NCBI GenBank assembly: GCA_015345905.1
Contig: JADDTR010000005.1
Coordinates: 992,001 to 1,056,000 of the forward strand
Direction: 5' to 3'
DNA from: Aotearoamyces nothofagi
Taxonomy: Eukaryota; Ascomycota; Leotiomycetes; Leotiales; Tympanidaceae
DNA: 64,000 nt
Position numbers and translations under genes: made by a program. Of the stretch, positions 21,537 to 33,084 are shown in pieces. Position 1 is the first letter of the stretch, and the number at the start of each line of letters is the position of its first letter. Under the pieces are notes generated by a model that had not been told where the DNA came from, ran no database searches, and saw nothing but the letters and a program-made list of their open reading frames with translations.

Positions 21537-21602
21537 ACTGTCCTGTCCTGTCCTGTCCTGTCCTGTATGGGTTACTTGCGAGTTACAGCAGCAGCAGCAG
21601 TA
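21537..21602. repeat. (CCTGT)n microsatellite and (CAG)n run
   Basis: A CTGTACTGTACTG stretch passes into five CCTGT units (to about 21566), followed by a short AGCAGCAGCAGCAG run at about 21585-21600. Confidence 0.85.
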
Positions 21603-21979
21603 GTCACTGGTGGTGCTGGCAGTAGTGGTAGCGTGCGCGGCGCGTGTGTGCGCAGTGCACAAGGCAGTGAGAGTGCATGGACGAGCTGTCCTGTAGCGCT
21701 GTACGTACTGTAGATGGCACGCGATGGGGCGAATGGATGGACAAGGTACCGGCCTGTACTGGCCTGTCCTGTAGATATCTAAGTACAGTACAGTAAGTAG
21801 ATGGGCACCTGGCACGCCTGGCACGCCTGGCACAGAAGGAAAAGCCCTGAAGACCCATGCTAGCCTGTCCTGCGCCCCCAGGGCTCCCTGTCGCCGCCCT
21901 GTCTCCCAAAGATAAGGGAAGCCTGGCCTGGCCTGCCTTGCCCAGCCCAGCCCTGCCTTGCCAATCTGCCTGTAGGTAC

Positions 21980-22032
21980 AGTAGGCACATCACGGTAGGC
22001 ACATCACGGTAGGCACATCACGGTAGGCACAG
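21980..22032. repeat. 14-bp tandem repeat GTAGGCACATCACG, about 3.5 copies
   Basis: Near-perfect head-to-tail copies, period 14 bp. Confidence 0.85.
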
Positions 22033-22234
22033 CACTTATCTTACAGCACCTACAGCACCCACAGCACAGTACCTAGCCACCTGGGTACGTACCTCAGATA
22101 CTCACAGTACCGCTGCACCAGTCCCCCAGTAGAACCTGTAGCCACGAACCGCTGCCCTGCCAGGTACTCTACCTTCCTTACCTGAGGTACCTACCTACCA
22201 ACCGGCCTTTCTACCTTGCACCTCCTTGTACCCT

Positions 22235-22340
22235 ACTGTAGATACTGTGCTGTAGATACTGTGCTGTAGATACTGTGCTGTAGATACTGTGCTGTAGATA
22301 CTGCGCTGTAGATACTGCGCTGTAGATACTGTGCTGTAGA
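22235..22340. repeat. 14-bp tandem repeat CTGTAGATACTGTG, about 7.5 copies
   Basis: Period 14 bp with only a TG/CG variant in the last base pairs of some units. Because 14 is not a multiple of 3, it is not a coding repeat. Confidence 0.9.
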
Positions 22341-22449
22341 CACCTAGCGTGTGAGCCCACAGTGTACTGTACCTTACGAGTTACAACTTGCGCAGCGCCT
22401 GGAGCTCGAGGCTTGTCAGCCGCCGGCGCCTTGCGATGCAAGGAATCTC

Positions 22450-22540
22450 ATCCCATCCCATCCCATCCCATCCCATCCCAACCTACTCGCCTGTTATCGC
22501 GCAGCCAGCACCCAACCATCCATCCATCCATCCATCCAGC
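22450..22540. repeat. (CCCAT)n then (CATC)n microsatellites
   Basis: Six CCCAT units at 22450-22480, then about five CATC units at 22517-22538. The peptides read from them (SHPIPSHPIPS, HPSIHPSI) are spurious. Confidence 0.9.
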
Positions 22541-23535
22541 CATCCAGCCACCCAGCCAGATATCGCTATCCCGCCGCCCGTCCCATCCCACACCCCCTTT
22601 AATTCTTTGCGCGACTCGTCTTTCTGGTCGCTGTTGCCAGCACGTTAGCTGGTTGGGGGGAACAGGCAAGTACGGAGCCAGCCACCTACTGCACGCCGCA
22701 CGCTGCTGCGCACGCCCACGACACCCTATCGTGCCAATCGTACCCATACTGTAATGACCGTGCCGTGGAGCTTGGGCGCGACGGCCAACCAAGCCCAGGA
22801 GGTCAGGGTGTGTGCATAACATGGTATACCCGTACAGGTGCAGTGCAGTGCAGAAGCAGTGCAGTGCGGACCCGAGCTATCGGTCGGAGATGGGCGTCGT
22901 GGTGGTGCGTGGTGCGGAGCGTGGTGCAGTATCGAACACTCCTGCTCCCTCCCTATTCCCTACTCCATATAAACCTTAACTTGGGGAACAGGCCGGCGCT
23001 GCTCTATGTGGAGGATCCGCGCCTCGACCTCATTTGGCTCGGCTACTGCGAGCTTCTATCTGGTTTCTTACCTATTTCCTGCATCTGCCATTTAGCTCGG
23101 CTCCCCCCTAGATGCTGCAAAGTAGCAATAATCCAAACCCCACTGTTTAACTTCCAACTACCTAGAGTATTCTACTATAAAGTCTTTCTGTATAATACAA
23201 AGGTCCAAGCACTGAGCGATATATCATATATCGCATGTATCCCTAGAACAGGCAGATGCTAATACAACAAGCAGTATACCTCTGATACTAAAGAGAATAT
23301 ATGCAGTATAATCCGCTCAAAATACATAGTTGCCCTATCTGTGAAACTGTGATACATCTGAGGGGTTCTCTTATCTTATCGAAAGAAAACGATAAAGCAA
23401 ATAAATGTAATCCTACCGAAACACCAGTGGAGTAGCAGGCTACCTTAGTCGTTCAAAAATCCGAGATCAGCCTCGGTTGCGGCTACGGCTGCGGCGTTGG
23501 CTACTTATAATAAAATAAGCGACTTTTCGACCGTT
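22541..23535. other. Intergenic region left of the tRNA gene
   Basis: A 165-codon open frame (22765-23262) crosses from GC-rich repeat DNA into AT-rich DNA with no change in reading quality and shows no domain; I take it as chance. AT-rich from about 23200. Confidence 0.4.
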
Positions 23536-23631
23536 GGTGTGATGGCCGAGTGGTCTAAGGCGGCGGTTTTAAGCTATTCGTTGAATACACCGCTCTCGCA
23601 AGAGGCGTGAGTTCAAACCTCACTCACATCA
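23536..23631 (+). tRNA. tRNA-Leu (anticodon UAA) with a 14-nt intron
   Basis: A full cloverleaf can be drawn. The acceptor stem is GGTGTGA with TCACATC and discriminator A. The D arm is GCCGAGTGGTCTAAGGC. The anticodon stem GCGGT/ACCGC encloses loop TT-TAA-G...C with a 14-nt intron (CTATTCGTTGAATA) in the standard place after base 37. A long variable arm CTCGCAAGAG marks a class II tRNA (Leu/Ser), and the T arm is GTGAG-TTCAAAC-CTCAC. The G-rich A box and the TTCAAAC B box serve as the internal pol III promoter. CCA is not encoded, as expected in eukaryotes. Confidence 0.93.
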
Positions 23632-23633
23632 AA

Positions 23634-23645
23634 TTTTTTTTTTTT
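23634..23645 (+). terminator. RNA polymerase III terminator (T12)
   Basis: Twelve consecutive T residues begin two bases after the tRNA discriminator base. Confidence 0.85.
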
Positions 23646-24856
23646 GCCCATTCCATCGAGTTGGCTATTTAGGCCTATACCGACAGACGATTTCAATTAA
23701 CTCGGTGCTGCTGCACTACGTATATTCTTTTTGCTATTGGAGACACGCCTTACCTCCAGCTAGTGTGGCCAGACAGCCTGCAAGACTCGCTAAGGTCTAC
23801 GGAGGAGTAGGCCGAGAGCAGGCACGTGGCAGGTAAGCAGCTCAGCTGGGGCCTTGTGGGATGAGGCGAAGCAGCTTTCTATATCCCTGGAGTTCGAGCC
23901 TGGACTTGTTTGCGGCTGGTCAACCAGCACCGAACGAAAGAAGTAGCAGGCGCAATTACTCTGTTCTATCCCATGCAGCCAACAACCAGATACTGAAGAC
24001 TACACCTCTAATGCCGGACCCGACTCTTGGACACGATGTGTATATCACTTTATATTTTGCCTCTGCCTGTCTATAGGCTACAACGCTACTGCATCTCCGC
24101 CTGTGATCTATTAAGCTAGCCGTCGACAAGAACGAGCTGCTAGCATTCTAAACAAGTCCCTCTACTGTATCTGATCACGACTCGGATGCCCTACAAGCAA
24201 TAGACATGCTAGGAGATCTGGTCATTAGGCAGAACATTCTGACCTTCATGAACGCCTCCGATTTATGCCTTCGACCTTGATTACTCAGTGCTGGATCATC
24301 CAGATGCGTCGCCGTGTCCCCCTCGCGTTACTTGGAGCATGCGAGATGCTATCCTGTTCTGGTTGGGGATACCCATGCACGAGGGCATTCTCCCTTTGCG
24401 CGCGGTTCCCAAATAGCCATCTTGTTGCTTCTTTCCGGTTATTTGTTCGTTCACGGTCTGGCGGACCCGCTGTGGTGACCTGAACCTGGAATGTTCAACA
24501 GTAGAGTAAAGTGTGGAGAAACGGCGTCGCGTCAGCCGCCGCCAAAGATAAAATAAGCTTATCCGATAATGTAGTGCTGGCTGCTTAAAATAATACCTAC
24601 TCGCACTCCACTTACCTGAAGCAAGTTACCTGAGGCAAGAGGTAAGGTCCCTTAACTCATGTATCAATGCATTCATCTACCTTGACCTTGAGGCCTTACC
24701 TATCGAACTTTTGAATCCCCATATACAATCCAATGAGGCCGACTAATTCCACCGCTGTCGCGTAGTTCGAGCTGGCATACGGCACAGCAAGTCAGTCACC
24801 TCGACAGTACGCACCGGGCTTGAACTGTAGGGTGCCGCTGGGGCCAGACCGGCAGG
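23646..24856. other. Intergenic region, tRNA to cofactor D promoter
   Basis: 1.2 kb with no supported gene. Near 24605-24655 it carries TTACCTGAAG/TTACCTGAGGCAAGAGGTAAGG words, an inverted TACCT/AGGTA motif like those in the repeat islands elsewhere in the window. Confidence 0.4.
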
Positions 24857-27800
24857 ATGGATGCCGCCGAAGATGAGCAGGACGTACAGCTGCAACGAGC
24901 TTCTTCCGACCTCCTCGCCGACTTCGAAACTTCACTGGGGCCCTTCCTGCACACATTGATACAAGGCCAGTTCCGAGTCCGACGAAGGGTGCGCGCAAGG
25001 GAGACAGACAGACTAATCGCTCTGGTATGTGTCGCGCTGTAACACAGTGCTCGCTGTCAGTTTGCATCTGATTGAGGCGCTGACATGCTCCGTCTCCTGA
25101 TAGTTAGAGCCGTTTCAAGAGTTACCACAGCTCCTCGACCCTCACCTCGAAAGGCTGCTCCCTCCCCTCGCAGATGCTCTACTTGAATACTTGAGATCTA
25201 CCACGACGGCATCGAAGCAGTCCTCCAATACCCCACTCCTCATACCACTTTCTAAGGCCGTCTGCAAGCTCCTATACACCTTCTGTAAGATTCGCGGCGA
25301 GAAGGTGATTATCAGATTCTTCAGCGCGGAGACTCGGAACCTCGAACTACTTCTGTCCGCAGTCGTGGAATCCGATGTGCCAACCGGTGACTGGGGAGTG
25401 GCCCCCAATAGCTATGCGGGCAGCTGGAGTTGGGAGGAGCGTTACATATGCCTGCTCTGGCTATCACATCTTCTGCTGGCCCCCTTTGATCTTGCCACAA
25501 TCTCCTCTGCGGGGACTGCAGATGTTGCGAAACCCGAAATCCCGGGATTGGAGTGGCCATCAGATCTACCAGGTGTGACCTTAAGCGTGATTCCTCTTGG
25601 TATGAAATACCTCGCGTCTGCCGGTAAGGAAAGAGACTCTGCCAAGGCTCTTCTCGTTCGAATATCTATGCGTAAGGACATGCAAGAGCTCGGCTTGTTG
25701 CATGCTCTAGTTCAATGGGCCTTGTCATGTCTCCAGCCTTCATTTCTGGCGACTAATAGTTCTGGTTATTACTACATTGGGATTCTCTCTTTTCTTGGTG
25801 GGGTTCTCACTTCCTCCATGAGCACAGCAGACATGGATCCATACTTGTTGCAAATCTTTCGAGTCGTTCAGAATGTCTCCGACAGAGAGATCGCTGCTTT
25901 CAAGACTATCCAATCATCCGCGATAGCCCGTAAGGCTATTATCAAGGTTCTTCGGACTATCACGGTACTCATTTTACGAGGCAAAAGCTCAGCATCGCCT
26001 GTACAGAGTCTGGAAACCACAGACATAGTTGAAACCACCATTGGCCATCTGTTGGAAGCACTTGCGGATAATGACACGCCAGTAAGACTTGCCGCGAGTA
26101 AGGCGCTTTCCGTGATTACTCTGAAATTAGCCCCAGACATGGCTGCCGAGGTTGTCGATGCTGTTCTAGAGTCTTTGAATCACAATGTTTTATGGGAAAA
26201 TACAACTTCTAAAGTGGACGGGCCAAGGGCCCGTGATCTCTCCGCCGTCAACCCACTCGAATGGCATGGCTTAGTCCTCACATTGTCCCATCTTCTATAT
26301 CGTCACTCCCCTCCTGTAAACAGTCTATCTGATATACTACATGCCTTGCTTGTTGGGCTTACATTTGAGCGAAGATCGACTTCTGGTAGCTCCATCGGTA
26401 CGAACGTTCGTGATGCTGCGTGTTTTGGCATATGGGCCCTCGCTAGACGATACAAAACTGTTGAATTACAAAACATCCAGACTTCGTCTGTCATCGCTGC
26501 AAGCCAACATGACCAGTCCTCATCGATCATACAAGTGTTGGCTACTGAGCTCGTAGTGTCTGCTTGTCTAGATTCAGCCGGCAATATAAGACGGGGAGCT
26601 TCGGCAGCCCTGCAAGAGCTCATCGGACGACACCCAGATATCGTTGTGGAAGGCATTGCAGTCGTTCAGGTCGTGGACTACCACGCCGTCGCCCTTCGGT
26701 CTAGAGCTGTTTTGGAGGTTGCACCACAGGCTGCCGTCCTTTCAAAATTCTATGAAGATGCGTTGCTAGATGCCCTATTCGGCTGGCGCGGCGTCGGTGA
26801 TGGCGATGCTTCCTCGCGCCGGAATGCTGCCGCTGGAGTAGGAGCCATCGCAAGTGCTTTTTTGAAGAATGATGACGGCAACCCATGGAACAGAATCTCC
26901 ACCCTCGTGGCACGTATCCACAATCAGCTTATCAGCCTTAAGTCACGAGAAGCTGACCGGCGCCATGGCCTGCTGTTGTCGATGGCTGCCGTGATAGGTG
27001 CATTATCAGATGTTCTTGACCTAGAAACCATTGTGAAGGTTGGCGATAGTATCACAGACATGCTCAATTCGACAGATTCTGTGTTGCGAATTGTCTCTCT
27101 TGTCTTAAAGGATGCCAAGGGTACGGCGTGTCGCCGCCCAGAGGCCATTGCTGAAGGTTCCGCCCGCATTATGGCCGCCACCTCTGCAGTGATCAGGACT
27201 ATGCGTGTCCTGCGTATAGTCGAAGGGTCTTCGATCAGTGAGATTACTAAAGCTGGTAATGAGAAAGGTTTCTGTTGGCTCAGTCTTCTTCAGCACGCCA
27301 AGCTAATGACTATGAATCCTTCGAACGCATTATCTGACATCATAAAAATTCCTATTTATGAAGATCCACCTGCCATAGTAGATCTCCTTTTGCTAGAATC
27401 GGAGATGCTAGGCTCTATTCTCCGCCGGAATGAGGATGAAGTTATCGATGCCTCAACGGAAGCTGCCAAAAGTCTAGCATTGACCATTTGCCGTACAGAT
27501 CGCGTCAATTTAGTCGCGCGCTGGATTGATATGGTCAATGAGGGCAACGGCCGCGGGGGACAGGCCGCCGGATGTATTTTTGCACTTGCCGCAGTGATCA
27601 TAGTTGCCACTGACGAGCAGCGGGAGGAGATCTACCAAGTAGTGCTTAGGCAGTGGCGCAGTGCTCGCGATATCGATAGCAAAGTTACATTACTCCAATC
27701 CCTTACTAGAGGGCAGATGCTAAGCTTTCGCACGTCACTTTTTATCAGCATGATTGGGGAAGGTCTTGATGACTACACGACGGATGCAAGGGGCGATATT

Positions 27801-28847
27801 GGGTCTTTGGTCAGAATAGAAGCTGTCAAAGCTGCAGGGAAGGCCTTCCGTGTGGTTCCCTGGAACCAGCCTATTAGTTCACAAACGTCTCCGTCCGATG
27901 ACACGGCGTTTTGGTTTGAGGAGCCGGAATTCTTCAACATTATATATGGAAAGGTATTGAGACTTGCGGCAGAGAAACTTGATAAGGTGAGAAGCGAGGC
28001 ACAGCAGTCTCTTGCCTGTGTTGTGAGGGACAAGAGGTGAGTCTTTATAATATGTGCCATGAGTAACACAATTTACAGGAGTTAATAGTTATGCAGGCAA
28101 AGAATCCAGTACGAGGAGTGTCTACCATCATCGTATGCCTATTTTCGATGGCTTCTAGAATTGCAGGCTCAGGACTGGCTTGCCCTTTCCCTCCTTCGCT
28201 ATCAGCCGGATAAATGGAGCGTGGAACTCTTCGAGGGCTACGTGACCTCAGCTGATGCCGGCTCCGAGAGCTTAATTCGAGCGAGTCGCGCTGCCTTGGT
28301 GGGCTTCTGCGAACGGAGTAGTAATGATGGAACTGCCAGCAATAACGATACTCTCGGGCAAGTGGACGCCCGCAATCTTGTTTGTGGGACCCTTCTACTC
28401 GTCTTCAAGAAGCACATCGGCAACGATAGAATTCTTGTTCCCACGATGGAAGTAATTAGCTTCTTGTTCGACGTCGGTATCATACAGCAGAGCAACGTGC
28501 AGTACGTTTCTCATTTCCTACTCTCTAGCTCTTCGTTGGTCGCTAATCATTGTATTTCCAGATGGCGCTCACTCTACCTGCTCGTTCAAAAAGCCCACTA
28601 CAAAACGGGAAATGTACGGAAGCTTGACGCGGCGATTAAGTTATATGGTGGACTATTAGACGTCTACCCTGAGGCATTGCAAAAGTTGACGAGCATGCTT
28701 CTGCACCCCTTTCCAAGTGTTAGGAATCAAGTCGCAGACACCCTTTTTGCCGCAAGGGGTGTAGGGAAGGGGGTAAACTGGATGAAGGCAAAGAAGGACG
28801 ATCTAAAAGGCCTGCAGAGAGAGCTGCTGAACGTCGCTGTCAAATAA
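24857..28847 (+). CDS. TBCD: Tubulin-folding cofactor D (TBCD / Alp1 / Cin1)
   Basis: Exons 24857-25024, 25104-28036, 28097-28501 and 28562-28847 give 1,263 residues, the normal size for this all-HEAT-repeat protein. Cofactor D captures beta-tubulin and, with cofactors E and C, assembles and activates alpha/beta-tubulin dimers. Diagnostic sequences: FQELPQLLDPHLERLL, then LCKLLYTFCKIRGEKVIIRFF (recovered across the first intron), WEERYICLLWLSHLLLAPFDL (the strongest cofactor D signature) and DAACFGIWALARRY in the middle. The C-terminal domain follows the third exon start. The last intron (28502-28561, GTACGT...TTCCAG with CTAAT branch site) is exactly 60 nt and has no in-frame stop, so retention would add 20 residues; I judge it to be an intron from its consensus sites. 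The acceptor for exon 3 is at 28096; an earlier AG would lead to a stop. Confidence 0.92.
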
Positions 28848-28951
28848 TCAGGCTCAAGCAGATATTATGTAGCTAAGATATTGCGATTGGCCAAAATAGA
28901 TATTTCAGGAACTTTTCCGCTTGTGGTTTTAGCGATGAACGAATGACTTGT
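28848..28951. other. 3' flank of cofactor D
   Basis: Short 3' UTR-like stretch; nothing else seen. Confidence 0.4.
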
Positions 28952-29431
28952 TGTCAAGGACCTGCTGGAAAGGAACACGGCTCTGAGCAAGGTAGGAGAG
29001 TGTGTTGAGGTCCAATGATGTGGTTAGCAAACAGCGCATAACCCTAACCCTAACCCTTTTCTCTTCAGCTGTCTCGAGCATGTTGACAGATATAAGGAAG
29101 ATGATGGAATAGAGAGTCTTCTCTGTTCTCTATTGATTTCCCAGCTTCCAAAATAGAGAGCATTTTAGTATAGAATATATTTTTTTTTTTAACTGAAAGC
29201 TGCTATTATATTTTATTAAATAGTTGATATAGATTGATTAATTTGGTAGTCTTTGAGTAATAGTATTTGATATAGTATTTCAGTCTTATATAAATTGATA
29301 GTAAGTAGATTTTAGACTAGGTAAAAGAACTTAGATAGCTTAGAGTAGATATCAAAGATTCTACTAAAAAAGAATACTGCTCTAAGTAAGACAGGAGAGT
29401 ATATATTAAGAGTAAATAATATAAGTAAAAC
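28952..29431. repeat. Direct duplication of about 80 bp, second copy RIP-like
   Basis: Segment 28952-29032 aligns with 29350-29431 almost base for base. Nearly every difference is C in the first copy against T in the second, or G against A (for example GCTCTGAGCAAGGTAGGAGAG against GCTCTAAGTAAGACAGGAGAG). That one-sided transition pattern is the signature of repeat-induced point mutation. On the minus strand the unmutated copy reads as a 33-codon open tail ending in NKSFVHR-stop, preceded by NTLSYLAQSRVPFQQVL, so it may be the end of a real coding sequence. The 300 bp between the copies is very AT-rich. Confidence 0.6.
29039..29057. repeat. Interstitial telomeric repeat, three CCCTAA units
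   Basis: TAACCCTAACCCTAACCCT, the complement of TTAGGG, the standard telomere repeat of most Pezizomycotina. It sits just beside the duplicated segment and far from any sequence end visible here. Confidence 0.75.
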
Positions 29432-31414
29432 GGAACCTAACTCCCGAGCCCCTTGCTCGCTTTATCGCTTATTCCGATCCGCCTGCATGCACGGCCGATC
29501 CGCCCGCGTGCATTTGCGGATCTCTCACCTATTGTACTAAAACGAGTAGGGCCGCACGGCCTTTGTGGTATGGACCGTATAGGTCCCTGTACTGTACTGT
29601 ACTTGTAGTACAAGTCCAAGTACAAGTCCAAGTACAAGTACAACTCGAGCCTCTGACGCGCCCCTGCCTCAGATGATCGCGGTGGATTGAACTGCCGTAG
29701 CCTCACTTTAGCCTATGTTCAAGGAACAATCCACTAGGGGAAAGGAAATGATAAAGGTGCAGCGGCCAATTGAAGGTACAATCCTGAAATTCGAGGGCCA
29801 TGATAGCAGAGGAGCATCTTTAAGCCAAGCCTTCGTTCTCTGGCGGCCAAACTGAGGCGCCTGGGGTGTTCCAGGATGCGGTTCCACCTACTCAAGTTGA
29901 TAATGACTGGTCATGGAGCGAGAGCACAACGGATGCTATGGGCGATACTAGATGGGTGTTCCTGGAGCAATTCCCGGATCTGCAAAATCAAGACTTGCTG
30001 TTGGACTAATAGCTGACGGCCGATATCCGATGAGTCGCGCGAGTTGTACACACAAAGTGACCGGCATCTGGGAGTTCGAAGTTGCAGATTCTGGCTTTTG
30101 GCGCCTTGTTACATGTCTTCAAGATGAGCGGTATAGAGATCACTGTGGCTAAAGTCGGATATGCTCTGCAAAGCCCCGAGTTTACCACCACGGATCTATC
30201 AGAGGTCGTCTGAATAACAGTTGCTGATACTGAGATGCATCCGCTGCCTTCATGTTGCTTGAAAAAGGATCGGAACCATGATTGGATCATGCTCTGGAAA
30301 GATGCAGTGACACTGATGTATTACTGCATATACGAGCTGGTAAAAAGTACAAAACCAGAAAGACGAGGGCCTGTCCCACCTATCATGATGTTTTTTGAAT
30401 CTACAGTCGTATACAATCTGTCTTATACAAGTTGCCGGACCTGCCCCCTAAATCCGCAAGACAAGTGGCTGTGAAAGAGATGGACAAATGTCCCATCCTG
30501 TTGCAGTGCAACGACATATGCCACCAATTTGTGATGTCACCCTCAGGACTCTCACGTGATATCTGGCACAGCGCTTGGCCTCGTTTGGTTTGACTTGCCT
30601 TGATATCATTCTATAGAAATACCGTTCCTATAACATAATTTGCTCAATCGCAAGTGTGATGAATTTGATTGTCTCCAGAACCACGTGACCCAAGCCCTTT
30701 AGGTAGTTCTTGCCTTATATCGTTTCGTGCGACCATTCAGTGCTGGAGAAATACTTCAACATATACGTATATATGGCTAAGAAAGTCTGCCGATTTGGTA
30801 TTATTAAATTGGCTTGAACCAAGGAAGGAGGTTTACTGACAACAGCAGCTACAACTATCATGTTCCTCCGGCCATTTGCATTTGTAGCTAGATCCACGCA
30901 ACTTTGAGGACTCTGGAGCAAGACCCTATTCTGGATGAGAACCCTTACTCCATCATTATCGCATAGTTACCAGGACGTCTTTTGGAACGGGATGGAATGA
31001 TTCCCAAGGCGATTCAAGTACCCTTTGAACGTTCCTTGCATTGTAATGTGCTTTGTGCCTTGTGCTTCGCACTTGTGTTGTGTGATGTGTGCTGCATGGC
31101 GAGTGGTGAGTGGTGGGTGTTTTGCTGCAGTGCAGTTGGGGGGAAACGTAGAGTATAGAGTGCATATGGAGTTTTTTAGGGTTGACTTCACGCCATTCAT
31201 GGAATTATCCAATCTTGCTGGGCTAATCTTTGCAGCAGAAACGAATATCAGACGCCGGTTGTCCAAACTAAATGCATTGTGGTAATATTCATATAGAATG
31301 CGTTTGGTACCAATTGCAACCCAATATCAAATCCTGCCCTGTTTCTGCGTCTATGCCAGCTCATCTCCCTCGCTGTCTCCATCTCCTATCACGAACAACT
31401 CCACTACCACATAT
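29432..31414. other. Intergenic region with possible gene relic at 29824-30009
   Basis: About 2 kb without a complete gene. Segment 29824-30006 is a 61-codon open frame without ATG, ending in two stops, and reads like real protein (DAVPPTQVDNDWSWSEST, then RWVFLEQFPDLQNQD). It may be a terminal exon or relic of a gene I cannot name. At 29584-29643 there is a run of CTGTACTGTACTG and AAGTCCAAGTAC words. Other short frames (30006-30290 minus, 30235-30474 plus) show no domain. Confidence 0.35.
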
Positions 31415-31899
31415 CTAATTATTTGAGGATCCAATAATTATAGGTTGCAGAGAAAACGACATATCACCGTATGTGTAGAAGCCTCCCGGGTTGTTGTTAT
31501 AAATACACTGACTGATAATCTCATTGAACGCATCCTGCACCGAGTATATCCAGTTAGCACCGACTTCTAAAGCTCAATAATGGAAGATTTTGGAGGGCTT
31601 TATCCAAAAAGAAAGGCGATACGAACCCAGCACACAGTCATTGCTTCTGCTTGGCTATTGGCCCTAAATCCACCCCGGACATCTCCTGATTGGAACTCGC
31701 AGATGGTCGACGCTCCGAGCGTGCGACAAGTCTCTGAGCCACTTTGGCTGCAGAGCGTAGATCGCACGGCCCATGAATCGGAATATGTGCTGTCTTCGTA
31801 TTCCCACTTCGGGCCGTTGTAGCAGTTCGCTGCGCTGGCGAGTGTGACGAGCTGTGTCGCGACGGCGACGGCGAAAGCCAAAGGGTGAGAGAACTTCAT
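31415..31899 (-). CDS. Small secreted cysteine-rich protein (effector-like), unknown family
   Basis: Two minus-strand exons, 31899-31627 and 31534-31415, give 130 residues; the donor is GTTCGT, slightly off consensus, and the acceptor GTGCAG. A clear signal peptide (MKFSHPLAFAVAVATQLVTL, cleavage after ASA) is followed by a mature chain of about 107 residues with six Cys (start NCYNG, then LCSQ, TCRT, ICEF, VCWD, QCIY), enough for three disulfides. The spliced tail NNPGGFYTYGDMSFSL is a typical end for such proteins. The in-frame upstream Met residues (from 32133) would place the signal peptide internally, so I chose 31899. No enzyme motif. Divergent from the secreted protein at 33085. Small size, secretion and paired Cys fit a candidate effector or antimicrobial protein; function is not established. 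Confidence 0.75.
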
Positions 31900-33084
31900 G
31901 GTAGAGTTGGAGGGGACTTTGGTACTGCTACCGGATTTAGTTATCTTTGCTATATAATTTTCAGTTGGTGTGGGGTTCTTACAAGAGAAAAGCCAGTGTT
32001 TGACAAGAGAGATGTTATGTCTGTTTCGTTTGGTGTGAAGCTGTAGTACGGAGGTAGCTGGGGGTTGAAATATCAGATTCATGGCGAAAACTGCTGTATT
32101 TATTCTCCTCAAGTTAACTATTCCTTTCGACAAAGACCGGGCTTCGTGAGTATATTTCTGACTCTGTTGATCTTGTAAGACCTAAGATAAGGTTTCAGGT
32201 AAGCTTATACTGAGGCTGAAAGGCTGACATGGGGGCTCGAGGCTGAGCACATTGTCCAACGTGCTCCGTCTTACGTCGTAACGAAACGACCAATAGAAGT
32301 CTCCGTCCGCTGACAATTCGCATACGAGCTGGATCCCGGTCACTCTTGACGCGTCCAAATTGGTATAATCTATTATCGCGCGTCTATTTCCAGCGACGGA
32401 CAAAAGATCCATTCTATTTGGCGTCTGAAGGTATATTAATACTTAATAATTAGTCGACACGAGCAATAAGGTATTATTGAGCTCGTGACTCGTAATATAA
32501 GCTTATACCAACAGGGCCGAGTTATATTGTTGTACCTGTATAGTACATATTTTTCTGACTCTATCTTGAGGTCTAAATGAGTCCGAAATGGGGTCGAAAT
32601 CATAACGGTACAGTATGACGAATCTTTAAAATCTGCAAAGTGGATCTTGCTGTCTTACAAGTCATGATATTATGAGATTCCTTTTGGGGCAGCTGAGAAG
32701 CTGCCGTCATATTATCCAAATTCTAATCTTTTTGGGGTAGTCTTCTCCCTCACGGCATATCAGCTCTAGTTAAAGGGTTTGGCTGACCTTTTTTCCCCTT
32801 TCTATAACGGGCACACTCGATCTATTTGTATTGCGACTTAGGTGAGATATTAGGGTCTATAACGGCTTCTAACATATATAAACGGTGTTCCTGTTCTGTA
32901 CGAGTAAGCTTGTCCACTCACTACTACCACAACCTACTACTACTTACTACTACGATAGCAACTATAGCTTTAGCCATCTACCCTCAGTATCTTGCTCTTG
33001 GAATTACATCTATTGGAAATTAGTTCCGTCAACGATAAACCTTCTCTCAGCATGTCAAGACAAAACAACTTCAGCATCCGTGCT
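31900..33084. promoter_or_regulatory. Divergent intergenic region between two secreted-protein genes
   Basis: 1.2 kb between the start codons of the two secreted-protein genes. A 76-codon minus-strand frame (32182-32412) has plausible composition but no recognised family and may be a relic. The stretch nearest 33085 carries CTACTACCAC/CTACTACTTACTACTAC repeats (about 32922-32955). Confidence 0.4.

Noticed and set aside
22235-22340. Regular repeats considered as a CRISPR array
   Set aside because: Head-to-tail 14-bp units with no spacers, in a eukaryotic genome.
22765-23262. 165-codon plus-strand frame
   Set aside because: Crosses a sharp GC change without effect on codon pattern; no similarity to known families.
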